DNA of 46,567 bases. Source: Lysobacterales bacterium (GTDB taxonomy: Bacteria; Pseudomonadota; Gammaproteobacteria; Xanthomonadales; Rhodanobacteraceae). Where the stretch lies: contig JAFKMZ010000027.1 in the NCBI GenBank assembly GCA_017305055.1, forward strand, positions 1-46,567. The letters are read 5' to 3'. Positions 34,028 to 45,251 of the stretch are shown here, piece after piece (position 1 is the stretch's first letter; each line of letters begins with the position of its first letter). The notes beneath the pieces were generated by a model. That model did not search any database and had not been told where the DNA came from. It saw nothing but the letters and a program-made list of their open reading frames with translations. A program made the position numbers and the translations under genes.

Positions 34028-35926
34028 TCACACTTCCAGCGTCGCCAAGTCGCCTTTCTCTTCCAACCAGGCCTTGCGGTCGGCAGCGCGCTTCTTGGAC
34101 AGCAGCATGTCCATGAGCTTTGCCGTACTGGTGTCGCCACGGTCACCCGGAACGGTGAGCTGCACCAGTCGTCGGGTATCCGGATGAATGGTGGATTCGC
34201 GCAACTGCGGGGGGTTCATTTCGCCCAGGCCCTTGAAGCGAGTGGTGCTGACCGCGCCCTTGAGCTTGTCCTTCTCGATCTTCTGCAGCACGGCCTGCTT
34301 CTCGCTTTCGTCGAGGCAGTAGAACACCTGCTTGCCGACGTCGACCCGGAACAGCGGCGGCATGGCGATGAACACGTGGCCCTCGGCCACCAGCCGTGGA
34401 AAGTGCCGCAGGAACAGTGCCGAGAGCAGGGTGGCGATGTGCAGGCCATCGGAGTCGGCGTCAGCCAGCACGATGACCTTGCCGTAACGCAGGCCCGAGA
34501 GATCTTCGGTGCCGGGATCGCAGCCGATGGCCACGGCCAGGTTGTGCACTTCCTCGGAGGCCAGGACCTGGGTGGATTCCACTTCCCAGGTATTCAGGAT
34601 CTTGCCGCGCAGCGGCAGGATGGCCTGGAACTCCCGGTCGCGCGCCTGCTTGGCGCTACCGCCGGCCGAATCGCCCTCGACGAGGAACAGCTCGGTACGG
34701 CTGAGGTCCGTGGCGGTGCAGTCGGCGAGCTTGCCGGGCAGGGCGGGGCCCTGCGCGATCTTCTTGCGTACGACCTGCTTGGAAGCCTTCAGGCGCAGCG
34801 CAGCGCGCTCGATCGCCAGCTGGGCGATGCGCTCGCCCACCTCGACATGCTGGTTGAGCCAGATGCTGAAGGCATCGTGGATGATGTTCTCCACCATGCC
34901 CGCGGCGCTGCGTGAGGACAGGCGCTCCTTGATCTGGCCGGCAAACTGCGGATCCTGCAGGCGGGTCGAAAGCACGAACGACAGGCGTTCCCACACGTCC
35001 TCCGGCGCCAGCTTGACGCCACGCGGCAACAGGTTGTGCAGGTCGCAAAACTCGCGGACGGTGCTGGTCAATCCACTGCGCAAGCCGTTGACGTGGGTGC
35101 CGCCCTGCAGGGTGGGGATCAGGTTGACGTAGCTTTCCTGCACCGGCTCGCCCTCGGGCAGCCAGGCCAGGGCGATTTCAAGGCCTTCGCTGTCGCGGGC
35201 GGTCTGGTGCACAAAGAGCTCGCCCGGCAGGGCTTCGACGCCATCGAGTTCGCCGCGCAGGTAGTCGCGCAGGCCATCCTCGTAATGCCAGCGGCAGGAT
35301 TCGCCGCTGGCCTCGTCGTGCAGTTCCACGGTCAAGCCTGCACACAGCACGGCCTTGGCGCGCAGCAGGTGCTTGAGCTTGCCGAGTGAAATCTTCGGCG
35401 AGTCGAAATAATGGGCCTCGGGCCAGAACTTCAGCGTGGTGCCGCTGTGGCTCTTGGGCACGCTGCCCACGGTTTCCAGTTCGCTGGCCTTGTCGCCGTG
35501 GGCAAACGCCATGCGGTATTCGCTCCCGTGCCGGCGCACGGTGACCTCGACGCGCTCGGACAAGGCATTGACCACGGACACGCCGACGCCGTGCAGGCCG
35601 CCGGAAAAGTTGTAGTTCTTGCCGCTGAATTTCCCGCCGGCATGTAGGCGGGTCATGATCAGCTCGACGCCGGAGACGTGTTCCTCCGGATGGATGTCCA
35701 CCGGCATGCCGCGCCCATCGTCGCTCACCTCCACCGAGCCATCGGCATGCACGGTGACATCGATGTGCTTGGCGTAGCCGGACAGCGCCTCGTCCACGGC
35801 GTTGTCGACCACTTCCTGCACCAGGTGGTTTGGTCTGGTGGTGTCGGTGTACATGCCGGGGCGGCGGCGGACTGGGTCCAGGCCAGACAGGACTTCGATG
35901 TCGGCGGCGTCGTAATGGCTGGTCAT
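34028..35926 (-). CDS. parE: DNA topoisomerase IV subunit B
   Basis: 632 aa, the normal length. ATP-dependent decatenation of daughter chromosomes with ParC. The GHKL ATPase (VVDNAVDEALSG, DDGRGMPVD, GGLHGVGVSVVNAL at 109-122) is followed by a transducer domain with the K of the TLQGGTH region. A Toprim domain follows with EGDSAGGSAKQARDR and LADADSDGLHIATLL. The last form is the ParE, not GyrB, variant. ATG 35926 gives MTSHYDAADIEVLSGLDPVRRRPGMY. The gene is separated by 75 bases from the ABC transporter on the same strand. parC is not in this window. Confidence 0.96.
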   Translation of the reverse strand: MTSHYDAADIEVLSGLDPVRRRPGMYTDTTRPNHLVQEVVDNAVDEALSGYAKHIDVTVHADGSVEVSDDGRGMPVDIHPEEHVSGVELIMTRLHAGGKFSGKNYNFSGGLHGVGVSVVNALSERVEVTVRRHGSEYRMAFAHGDKASELETVGSVPKSHSGTTLKFWPEAHYFDSPKISLGKLKHLLRAKAVLCAGLTVELHDEASGESCRWHYEDGLRDYLRGELDGVEALPGELFVHQTARDSEGLEIALAWLPEGEPVQESYVNLIPTLQGGTHVNGLRSGLTSTVREFCDLHNLLPRGVKLAPEDVWERLSFVLSTRLQDPQFAGQIKERLSSRSAAGMVENIIHDAFSIWLNQHVEVGERIAQLAIERAALRLKASKQVVRKKIAQGPALPGKLADCTATDLSRTELFLVEGDSAGGSAKQARDREFQAILPLRGKILNTWEVESTQVLASEEVHNLAVAIGCDPGTEDLSGLRYGKVIVLADADSDGLHIATLLSALFLRHFPRLVAEGHVFIAMPPLFRVDVGKQVFYCLDESEKQAVLQKIEKDKLKGAVSTTRFKGLGEMNPPQLRESTIHPDTRRLVQLTVPGDRGDTSTAKLMDMLLSKKRAADRKAWLEEKGDLATLEV

Positions 35927-36001
35927 GCAGGTATTTCGTGCGGACAAAGACGACGAAGCATGGAGCGCGCAGGCGATCCTGGTCAAGCTGGCGCACGTAA
36001 T

Positions 36002-37849
<1,848 letters not shown>

Positions 37850-38032
37850 GGCGTTCCTGGGGTTCGTGGCAGGCGGGTGCGGCCACACTGCCTGGTGGTA
37901 TGGGGGTGGCAGGGCATCGAGGCAAGCTGCCATGGCCGTCCGCGGTGCCAGCCCGGTGCCTCCGGGGAACGGCGGACGTGGCCAGGTGCGGCGCTTGCGC
38001 TTTCCTGGCCTGGGCCCCTAGTGTTGGCGCGC

Positions 38033-38848
38033 ATGTCCCCATCCATCGATTTATCAAGCTATGTACGGCGCATCGCCTATGCCTCGCCGCTGGCGCCAGA
38101 CCTCGTCACCCTGTGCGGTCTGGCAGCAGCCCATACGGCCGCGATCCCGTTCGAGAATCTCGACCCGCTGCTCGGCGTGCCGGTCGCGCTGACCCCGGAG
38201 TCGGTTGAGCGCAAACTGGTGCAGGCGCATCGCGGCGGCTACTGCTTCGAGCAGAACCTGTTGTTTGCCGAGGTGCTGCGGGGCATAGGATTCGAGGTAA
38301 GCGGCCTGCTTGCGCGCGTGCTGTGGAATCGCCCCGAGGATGCCATCACCCCGCACACGCACATGCTGTTGCGCGTGGAACTGGACGGGGAGAGCTGGTT
38401 GGTGGACGTGGGCTTCAGCAGCCAGGTACCCACCACCGCGCTGCGCCTGCGCCCGGGCGTGGAACAGCCGACCGGCCACGAGCCGTTCCGGCTGATGATG
38501 GTGGATGGCGACTGGCGCCTGCAATCCCTGGTGGCCGGGCAATGGCGTTCACTGTATCGCTTCGATTTGCGGCGCGCCTGGCCGGAGGACTATGTGCAGG
38601 CCAACTACTATGTATCCACCTGGCCACAGTCGTCCTTCGTGCACGACCTGATGGTGTCGCGGACCGACGCGGAGCGGCGCCTGAGTCTGCGCAACCGGGA
38701 TTTCACCGTGCGCCGCATGGGCCGCGAGCCGGAGCGCCAACACCTGAAAACCGCTGCCGACATCCGCCACGTGCTGGAAAGGGAATTCCTGCTGCGTCTG
38801 CCGGAGCATCCGCGGCTGGATGCCGTGCTGGATCGCTTGCCGGATTGA
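38033..38848 (+). CDS. nat: Arylamine N-acetyltransferase
   Basis: 271 aa. It moves acetyl groups from acetyl-CoA to aromatic amines, hydrazines or similar acceptors. The Cys71 (RGGYCFEQN), His110 (THTHMLL) and Asp125 (VDVGF) triad is intact, as is the IPFENLD segment (38-44). ATG 38033 is used; the C-terminal REFLLRLPE fits the family. It is divergent from the ABC transporter and converges with the S4 protein gene. NATs in proteobacteria can serve drug detoxification or natural-product chemistry. Confidence 0.93.
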   Translation: MSPSIDLSSYVRRIAYASPLAPDLVTLCGLAAAHTAAIPFENLDPLLGVPVALTPESVERKLVQAHRGGYCFEQNLLFAEVLRGIGFEVSGLLARVLWNRPEDAITPHTHMLLRVELDGESWLVDVGFSSQVPTTALRLRPGVEQPTGHEPFRLMMVDGDWRLQSLVAGQWRSLYRFDLRRAWPEDYVQANYYVSTWPQSSFVHDLMVSRTDAERRLSLRNRDFTVRRMGREPERQHLKTAADIRHVLEREFLLRLPEHPRLDAVLDRLPD

Positions 38849-38899
38849 AGCGGCGCGGTGGTTGCAGGACCGTCGACAATGCGGACCGCTACCATCGGG

Positions 38900-39136
38900 T
38901 CAGTCGGCGGCGAGTCCGGGAGCAGCGTGCACATGGATTTCCGTCGTGCCCAGCCGCACGACCTGCCCCGTGCGTATCTTGTGGGTCTTGCGCGACTCGG
39001 TGACGCCATCGACCTCCACGGCGCCGCTGGCCACCAGGTGCTTGCCCGCGCCGCCGCTGTCGCACAGGCCGACGAGCTTGAGCAGGAGGTTGAGCTCGAC
39101 GTAGTCGCCGTGCAGTTCGAAAGTCAAGGAGGTCAT
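38900..39136 (-). CDS. Small S4-domain RNA-binding protein (YbcJ type)
   Basis: 78 aa, essentially one S4 fold: a first helix with LNLLLKLVGLCDSGGAGKHLV, a turn and VEVDG, then KTHKIRTGQVVRLG. It matches stand-alone YbcJ-like proteins of gammaproteobacteria, which bind RNA and are linked to ribosome handling or assembly. A minus-strand GATAAT about 28-33 bases before the start could be the -10. It stands alone between two plus-strand genes. Confidence 0.85.
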   Translation of the reverse strand: MTSLTFELHGDYVELNLLLKLVGLCDSGGAGKHLVASGAVEVDGVTESRKTHKIRTGQVVRLGTTEIHVHAAPGLAAD

Positions 39137-39349
39137 GGCAGGCCGTCGCTGTGGTCACCGTCATTATCGATCGACAATGGATTTCCTGGCGTGACTTTTG
39201 GTGCATGCGACATGGAAATCGGGCGCCAGTCTGATAACGTCGGCGCTCGGGTGGCATTCGGCACTGGCTGGAACCGGCTCCAGATGCCTTGTTTGGCCGG
39301 GAGTGCCTGTCGCCATGCGCCGGTCCTGGGGTGAATCTGGAGAACATCC

Positions 39350-40996
39350 ATGTATCTACGTTGCTGTGTTGCCGCCTTGGTGCTTGCGGCGGGGTGTGTG
39401 GCCTGCACCCCGCAAGCCCCAACCGCGAATGTCGCCACGCATCAGTTTTTCCGGGTGCACCTCGGTCCGGCTTCCACCAAGCCTGAATCGGGACGGCTGC
39501 TGCTGTTTGCCATCAGCGCCAAGGATGCCCAGCCTGATTCCAAAGGCGTGGTCGAGTCGGTCGACGCCAATCCGTTCCGCGCCACGGAGTCGGCGGTTGC
39601 GGCGCAGGAAATCAGCTACCTGCCACCTGGCCAGAACCTCGACGTGGATGCCGACGAGCTCAGTGACCCCAAACCCTTTGCGCAACTGCCACCGGGCGAC
39701 TATTACGTGCAGGCCGTGCTGGATGTCGACCACAGCTACGCTTATTCCGGGCGTGGCGCCGGCGATCTGGTGAGCGACGTGCTGAAGATGCACCTGCCGA
39801 GCGACGGCATGCCGGAAATCGCGCTGACCAGAACGCTCCCGGCCAAGGATCCCTGGGAACTGCCAGCCAGTGCCCCGGCCAATGAGCGCGCGGCGCTGCC
39901 TGCCGCACGCGAGCATGCGTCCCTGATCGATTTCGTCAGTCCATCGCTGACCGCGTTCTGGGGCCGGCCAATCACCATACGCGGTCGCGTGCTGACGCCG
40001 CCGGATTACGATGCCAAGGCGGCCACGCGCTACCCGACGGTGTATTACACACAGGGTTTTGGCGGCAACAACGACCGCGTCGTCCCGGTCTTGCTCTACG
40101 TCTACGCCGCCATGGCGCGTGGCGAAATGCCTCCCATGATCTGGGTGTTCCTGGACGAGTCCAGCCCCACCGGTACGCATGAATTTGCCGACTCGGTGAA
40201 CAACGGCCCCTGGGGCAAGGCGCTGACCGCCGAGCTGATACCGGAGCTGGAGTCGAAATACCGCATGGACGGTCGCGTTGGCGGGCGCTTCCTCAATGGC
40301 CATTCCTCGGGTGGCTGGGCCACGCTGTGGCTGCAGACGCGTTATCCCCAGGTGTTCGGCGGCACCTGGTCGACCGCGCCCGACCCGAGCGATTTCCACG
40401 ACTTCACCGGGGTCGACATCTATGCACCGGATGCGAATGTCTATCACAAGCCCGATGGCTCGGCCTATCCACTGGTCCGCAACCACGGCAAGGTGCTGGC
40501 CACGTTCGAGCAGTTCGCGAAGCTCGAACGCGTGCTCGGCAGCTACGGCGGCCAGATGTCCTCGTTCGACTGGGTGTTCTCGCCGCGCGGCAAGGATGGC
40601 CGTCCCGAGCCGATGTTCAACCGCGACACCGGTGCGGTCGATCCGGATGTCGTGGCCTATTGGCGCGACCATTACGACATTGCCTATCGGCTGCAGCAGG
40701 ATTGGCCTCAGCTCAAGGCCGACCTCGACGGCAAGATCCATTTGATCGTCGGCACCGCCGACACGTTCTACCTGGACGGCGCCGCGCACAAGCTCAAGGC
40801 CGTACTCGACGGACTGCATGCCAGATCGGACTTCCGCTTCCTGCCGGACCGGACGCACGGCGACCTGTACACGATTGGCGACGACAAGCGCGGCCTGCTA
40901 AAGCAGATCAGCTGGGAAATGTACGCGCAGGCGCGTCCGGATTCGAAGTTGAAGGCGGCTGCGGCACCGGCACCGGCCGTGTCCGCGTCGCGGTGA
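39350..40996 (+). CDS. Exported alpha/beta-hydrolase (esterase-like) lipoprotein
   Basis: 548 aa. The signal peptide ends in a lipobox (LAAGC, Cys at about 16), so it is probably a lipoprotein. An N-terminal beta-rich domain of about 190 residues is followed by an esterase-D-like alpha/beta-hydrolase domain. The nucleophile elbow is GHSSGG (G317, Ser319), with the acid and His toward the end (GTADTFYLD and DRTHGDLYT). Such proteins resemble secreted esterases, enterochelin esterase-like or carbohydrate esterases; the substrate is unknown. ATG 39350 follows GGAGA. Monocistronic as far as can be seen. Confidence 0.75.
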   Translation: MYLRCCVAALVLAAGCVACTPQAPTANVATHQFFRVHLGPASTKPESGRLLLFAISAKDAQPDSKGVVESVDANPFRATESAVAAQEISYLPPGQNLDVDADELSDPKPFAQLPPGDYYVQAVLDVDHSYAYSGRGAGDLVSDVLKMHLPSDGMPEIALTRTLPAKDPWELPASAPANERAALPAAREHASLIDFVSPSLTAFWGRPITIRGRVLTPPDYDAKAATRYPTVYYTQGFGGNNDRVVPVLLYVYAAMARGEMPPMIWVFLDESSPTGTHEFADSVNNGPWGKALTAELIPELESKYRMDGRVGGRFLNGHSSGGWATLWLQTRYPQVFGGTWSTAPDPSDFHDFTGVDIYAPDANVYHKPDGSAYPLVRNHGKVLATFEQFAKLERVLGSYGGQMSSFDWVFSPRGKDGRPEPMFNRDTGAVDPDVVAYWRDHYDIAYRLQQDWPQLKADLDGKIHLIVGTADTFYLDGAAHKLKAVLDGLHARSDFRFLPDRTHGDLYTIGDDKRGLLKQISWEMYAQARPDSKLKAAAAPAPAVSASR

Positions 40997-41198
40997 GGTT
41001 GGCGGTGGCCCGTCCTGCCGGTCGTGGTGGACCGCCATGCACGCGCAGAATCGACTTGCGCGTGGTGGCGCGCGACGCGGTTCTGTTGTCCTGCGTCGCC
41101 GCCGTCTGGCCGGGCTGTGGGCGCAGGGATTTGCAAGCGCATGCGGCGCTGCGCATCATGCGAGCGGCCCTTGCGCCACGCGAGGTCACCTAGGCCAA

Positions 41199-41978
41199 AT
41201 GTCAATGCAGGCAAGCAATCCATCAGGAATTCCGTTGGTGCCGCGGGCAGCGTTCGAGCCCGCCGCCGTCACGACACCCAGGAAAGACGGGCGCGCACGG
41301 ATCCTGGTTGCCGAGGATGAGACCAAGGCTCGCCGCTACCTGGCTGAGGGCCTGCGGGAGCATGGCTTTGCCGTAGTGCTCGCCGCAGATGGCGACGAGG
41401 CCATGGCGCTGCTGCAGAGCCAGATATTCGATGCGGTGGTGCTCGACGTGATGCTGCCGGGCAGCGACGGTTGGACGATCATCCAGGCCATGCGGGCCGA
41501 TGCCATACGGACCCCGGTGCTCTTTCTCACGGCACTCGACAGGGTCGAGGACCGGGTGCGCGGATTCCAGTTGGGCGCCAACGACTATCTGGTCAAACCG
41601 TTCGCCTTTGCCGAGTTGGTCGCACGTTTGCGCAACCTTCTCCACCAGGTCGAACTCGCGCAGGAATCGAGTATCGTGAAGGTGGGCGACCTGGTCATCG
41701 ACCCGCTGCAGCAGCGCGTGTCGCGTGATGGACACCCCTTGTGGCTAGCTCCCAAGGAATATGCGCTGTTGCTGTTGCTTGCCCGTCACCGTGGCCGCGT
41801 CATGTCGCGGGCGCTGATTGCCGATGGCGTATGGGGTATCCGCTTCGACACCCAGACCAACCTGGTGGATGTGGTGGTGCGACGGTTGCGCAGCAAGCTG
41901 GACGAGCCGTTTGCCGCTCCCCCGATGTTGCGCACGGTGCGCGGCGCCGGCTACGTACTTGACGCCGATGCGGACTGA
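41199..41978 (+). CDS. Response regulator, OmpR/CusR family (metal-type)
   Basis: 259 aa. The receiver domain has Glu39/Asp40, the phosphoacceptor Asp83 (VVLDVMLPGSDG), Thr111 and Lys133 (LVKPF); a winged helix with the CusR-type RVMSRALIADGVWG and TNLVDVVVRRLRSKLDEPF follows. About 33 residues precede the usual RILVAEDE start, so the real start could be a little downstream, though no good alternative start is visible. It overlaps the kinase gene by 11 bases. The CusR-like DNA box at 43507-43532 is a likely target. Confidence 0.9.
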   Translation: MSMQASNPSGIPLVPRAAFEPAAVTTPRKDGRARILVAEDETKARRYLAEGLREHGFAVVLAADGDEAMALLQSQIFDAVVLDVMLPGSDGWTIIQAMRADAIRTPVLFLTALDRVEDRVRGFQLGANDYLVKPFAFAELVARLRNLLHQVELAQESSIVKVGDLVIDPLQQRVSRDGHPLWLAPKEYALLLLLARHRGRVMSRALIADGVWGIRFDTQTNLVDVVVRRLRSKLDEPFAAPPMLRTVRGAGYVLDADAD

Positions 41979-43425
41979 AGCGCCATTCCGCTCGCACTCG
42001 ATCGGTCGGCGATTGATCGCACTGAACGCCATGGTTGCCCTGGCGGCAATGATGTTGCTCGCCGGGATCGTCTACTGGCGGGTATCGGCCAACTTCAATG
42101 CCGAGCACCAGGATTTCCTGCGGGCAACGGTGGCGAGACTGCAGGCGGAACTGGACCAGGCCCACGGCGATGCGCACGCAGTCGTCGATGAAGTCATCCG
42201 CGAAACCGGAACCTCACCGTTGCGCGAATACCAGGCCCGAGTGCTTGCTGCCGACGGCGACACGCTTGGCGAATCGCCGGGCATGGACCTCGATTTGCCG
42301 CGATCTGCATTCCCTGCCGAGGCGGGTGGGGAGCATCCGGCACTGCTGGATCGACAAGTGGGGAGCCGCCGCTTTGCCTTGACCACCGTGGTGTTGCGCG
42401 GCCCCGACGGCGCCGGGACGCGTGTGCAATATGCCCTGGACGTCACGCGCGATGCCTCGCTGCAGGCGGACTTTCGCCGTGTGATTGCGCTCACGCTGGC
42501 CTTGCTGATCCCGCTGCTGGTACTGGCAGGGCGCTGGGTGACCTCACGAGGGCTTGCACCCCTGACCCACATCACCAATGCGGCGCAATCGATCACGCCG
42601 ACCGACCTGTCCTCGCGCCTGACCTCGACCGCGCCCTGGCCGCAGGAGCTGCGCGAACTGGTTGATGTCTTCAACGCCATGCTGGCGCGGCTCGAAGAGG
42701 CGTTTGCGCGACTGTCGCGTTTCTCCGCCGACATCGCACACGAGTTGCGCACGCCACTTGGACATCTGCGTGGCGAGTTAGAAGTCTGCCTGATGCGCCA
42801 GCGTTCGGTCGAGGACTATCGTGACGCCATGGAGTCTGCGCTGGACGAATGCAGCCGCCTGACGATGCTGATTGAAAACCTGTTGTTCACCGCTCGCGCC
42901 GAACGTGCCGGACAAGCCCTGCACCGTGAGTGCTTCGAGGCCACCCAGGCGTGTGCGTGGATCATCGAACAGCAGGCCGCACAGGCCACCAAACGGTCGC
43001 TGGTCGTCACGCTCCAGGGCGATGCGGTCGTTGACGCCGACCCGATCCTGTTCCGGCAGGCACTGATCAATGTGCTGACCAACGCGATCCGCCATGCGGC
43101 TGTCGGCAGCGAGATTGGCATTGGCTTGAAGGCGGCGCCGGACCACGTCGAGATACGCGTGCACAACGTGGGCGAGGCGATACCCGCCCAGCACCTGCCG
43201 TATCTGTTCGATCGCTTCTACCAGGCGGATGCCGCACGCCGTCGAGGTTCCGGCCAGGGTACCGGACTGGGATTGTCCATCGTTGCCGCCATCATGGAGA
43301 TGCACGGCGGCACTGTGCAGATTGCCAGCACACCTGCCGCCGGCACCACCGTGACGATGCGCTTTCCACGGCTAGCCAGTGCAGGCCGGGAAGTGCCCAC
43401 CGTCGTGGCATCGCACGCAGCCTGA
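41968..43425 (+). CDS. Sensor histidine kinase of the CusS/IrlS heavy-metal type
   Basis: 485 aa. Two membrane helices (about 15-37 and 171-190) frame a periplasmic sensor domain of about 130 residues, then HAMP (about 190-243). The HisKA motif SADIAHELRTPL follows with phospho-His258, then HATPase_c with the N box (Asn372, NVLTNAIRHA), HNVGEAIP and GQGTGLGLS (429-437). The family detects copper or silver in the periplasm in relatives; the sensor region here has few His or Met residues, so the metal is uncertain. The start overlaps the regulator gene, so the two are translated together. Confidence 0.9.
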   Translation: MRTEAPFRSHSIGRRLIALNAMVALAAMMLLAGIVYWRVSANFNAEHQDFLRATVARLQAELDQAHGDAHAVVDEVIRETGTSPLREYQARVLAADGDTLGESPGMDLDLPRSAFPAEAGGEHPALLDRQVGSRRFALTTVVLRGPDGAGTRVQYALDVTRDASLQADFRRVIALTLALLIPLLVLAGRWVTSRGLAPLTHITNAAQSITPTDLSSRLTSTAPWPQELRELVDVFNAMLARLEEAFARLSRFSADIAHELRTPLGHLRGELEVCLMRQRSVEDYRDAMESALDECSRLTMLIENLLFTARAERAGQALHRECFEATQACAWIIEQQAAQATKRSLVVTLQGDAVVDADPILFRQALINVLTNAIRHAAVGSEIGIGLKAAPDHVEIRVHNVGEAIPAQHLPYLFDRFYQADAARRRGSGQGTGLGLSIVAAIMEMHGGTVQIASTPAAGTTVTMRFPRLASAGREVPTVVASHAA

Positions 43426-43506
43426 CGCTGGTCGGGGCCCCGCGCATACGCATTGCGGCAGCACGCGGCGGCTGCAGCGGCAGCTGTGCGGCTCGCTGCC
43501 AACCCA

Positions 43507-43532
43507 CACAGATGACAGGATTGTCATCTGTG
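43507..43532. promoter_or_regulatory. CusR-box-like perfect palindrome upstream of the RcnB-like gene
   Basis: Arms CACAGATGACA (43507-43517) and TGTCATCTGTG (43522-43532) are exact inverse repeats around GGAT. The inner ATGACA-N4-TGTCAT matches the core of the CusR/CopR-type boxes (ATGACAANNTTGTCAT). It lies 41 bases before the RcnB-like ATG and 81 after the kinase stop, so the neighbouring regulator is the natural candidate to bind it. Confidence 0.7.
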
Positions 43533-43572
43533 CGGAAGGCTATTGATGCCAGCGCTCGGCTAACCTCAAGGC

Positions 43573-43926
43573 ATGAAAAAGCACTACGGTGTGTCCAAGC
43601 CCTACGATACGTCGTTGGCGCCCGGCGGTGCCATTTTCCCACCGCCCGATGGGTCGCCAGCAAGCCGCGGCCGAGCCAAGACCAAGCGCCACGACAGCAT
43701 CCAGCATCGCACGGGCATGTACGGGCAGGGCACTCGCCGCGGCTGGTACAGAAAAGGTGGTCGCATGCCATCGGCCTACCTTTGCCGGCGCTATGTGGTC
43801 ACGGACTGGCACGCAGCCAGCTTGCTTCCGCCGCCGTGTGGCTACCACTGGATTCGCAGCGACAACGGCGATTTCCTGCTGGTCTCCGCCAATACCGGCA
43901 TCATCGCCAGCATTCTCAGCCACTGA
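43573..43926 (+). CDS. RcnB-like protein lacking a recognisable signal peptide
   Basis: 117 aa. The C-terminal half carries the RcnB (nickel/cobalt homeostasis) pattern: YRKGGRMPSAYLCRRYVV, then DWHAASLLPPPCGYHWIRSDNGDFLLVSANTGIIASIL. Normal RcnB proteins are periplasmic with a cleaved signal; here the first 40 residues are polar and Pro/Gly-rich (KKHYGVSKPYDTSLAPGGAIFP) with no hydrophobic stretch. It could be a shifted or decayed gene whose signal lies in another frame, or a cytoplasmic variant. A CusR-like operator directly upstream suggests metal control. Family assignment is fair, function uncertain. Confidence 0.65.
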   Translation: MKKHYGVSKPYDTSLAPGGAIFPPPDGSPASRGRAKTKRHDSIQHRTGMYGQGTRRGWYRKGGRMPSAYLCRRYVVTDWHAASLLPPPCGYHWIRSDNGDFLLVSANTGIIASILSH

Positions 43927-44009
43927 GCCGCACTGGCGCCGCGACGCAGTCCGCCGCAGAAGCCTTGCCAACCGGTCCCACGCCCGCGCGGTCGCGGGGC
44001 CGCCACGGC

Positions 44010-45128
44010 TCAGGCTGACCGGGCTTCGCGCATATAGGCTTCGAGTCGGTGCAGGGCCGCGGGGAGGTTCTTGCGTCCGAAGCCGATGCGGAAGCAGTTC
44101 AAGTCGGGACCATACAGCGTGCCCGGCAGCAACAGCACGCCGGCATCGCGGATGAGCTTGGCGCAAAACACCTCGACGTTGCCGCGTCGCAAGGCCGGGA
44201 ATGCGACTGATCCAGCCTTCGGGCGGTGCCATGCGAAGACATCCATGTGCGCCGCGAAGAAGCCGTCCAATCGATCGAGGTTGTCCTGGATGATCTGCTG
44301 GTTCCTGGCGGCGAGCGTTTCCGCATGCCGCAGCGCCAGGGTTGCCAGAAACTCGCTCGGGGCGCTGTTGCAGATCGTGGTGTAGTCCTTGAAGGCGGCC
44401 ATCCGGCGATACAACTCGCGGTCATGCGTGGCGATCCAGCCGATGCGCAAACCGGGCAGGCCATAAGTCTTGGACAGCACTCCGAGCGAAACGGCGCGCT
44501 CGTTCACATCGGCGAAGGCCGGCAGGCGGTCCGTGCGCTCGGCTTCCAGACCGCGGTAGACCTCGTCGGAGAAGACGATGAATCCGCGTTGTTCGGCCAG
44601 CGCCGACAACTCGCGCACGAACTCCCCTGTTGGGAGGAACCCGGTCGGATTGTGCGGAAAATTGACCACGACCACGCGCGTGCGAGGGGTCAGCTGTTGC
44701 CGCAGCGCCGCCAGATCGAGTGCCCAGCCGTGCTCCGGGTCGCCGCGCCATTCCGCCACCTCGGCCCCGAGTGTCCGCGCCACCTCGCCGAGCGACTGGT
44801 AATACGGACTGTGCACGATCACCTGGTCACCCGCTTCCAGGGCGACGTGCATGAAATTGAAGATGGCTTCTTCGGCCCCGGCGTGCACCAGCACCTCGTC
44901 CGCGGCGATGCCGGCGTACAGGGCGGTGATGGCGCGCCGCAGGTCGGGGCTGCCCAGCGACTCGGTGTATCCCAGTCGCAGCCGCAGGAAGTCGTCGTGC
45001 GCCTGCGGCTCGAGCGCCAGCAACTCGCGGATGTCCACGCTCTCGCAATCCGAGGAGCACAAGAGGTAGGGGGCGGAGAACTCGTGTGCCGCAAAGTAGC
45101 GTTCGAGCCTGAATGGAGCCGGTTTCAT
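44010..45128 (-). CDS. PLP-dependent aminotransferase, class I/II
   Basis: 372 aa. The fold-type I set is clear: YTESLGSPDLRRAI, Asn160 (FPHNPTGF), Asp188 and Tyr191 (FSDEVYRG), Lys220 (LSKTYGLPGLRIG) and Arg in CFRIGFGR. It transfers amino groups between an amino acid and a keto acid. It differs from aspartate and aromatic aminotransferases of E. coli and looks like the wider MalY/PatB-like or capreomycidine-synthase-like group; the donor is unknown. It stands alone, divergent from the IS3 remnant. Confidence 0.85.
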   Translation of the reverse strand: MKPAPFRLERYFAAHEFSAPYLLCSSDCESVDIRELLALEPQAHDDFLRLRLGYTESLGSPDLRRAITALYAGIAADEVLVHAGAEEAIFNFMHVALEAGDQVIVHSPYYQSLGEVARTLGAEVAEWRGDPEHGWALDLAALRQQLTPRTRVVVVNFPHNPTGFLPTGEFVRELSALAEQRGFIVFSDEVYRGLEAERTDRLPAFADVNERAVSLGVLSKTYGLPGLRIGWIATHDRELYRRMAAFKDYTTICNSAPSEFLATLALRHAETLAARNQQIIQDNLDRLDGFFAAHMDVFAWHRPKAGSVAFPALRRGNVEVFCAKLIRDAGVLLLPGTLYGPDLNCFRIGFGRKNLPAALHRLEAYMREARSA

Positions 45129-45251
45129 GACCTGTCCTGGGCCGGGCGGGGCAATCGCCGCCCCATCCTACGCGCAGACGGCAGCCTCGGGTTCTACCCC
45201 GATACCGTGGACATTTCCAGCTAAGCTCACCGGAGCGGGAGGAGTGTCGTG

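Noticed and set aside
45129-45251. Promoter or IS end before the OrfA remnant
   Set aside because: TGGACATTTCCAGC at about 45207 looks like an IS-end motif, but no matching inverted end is found downstream, so I did not call an element.
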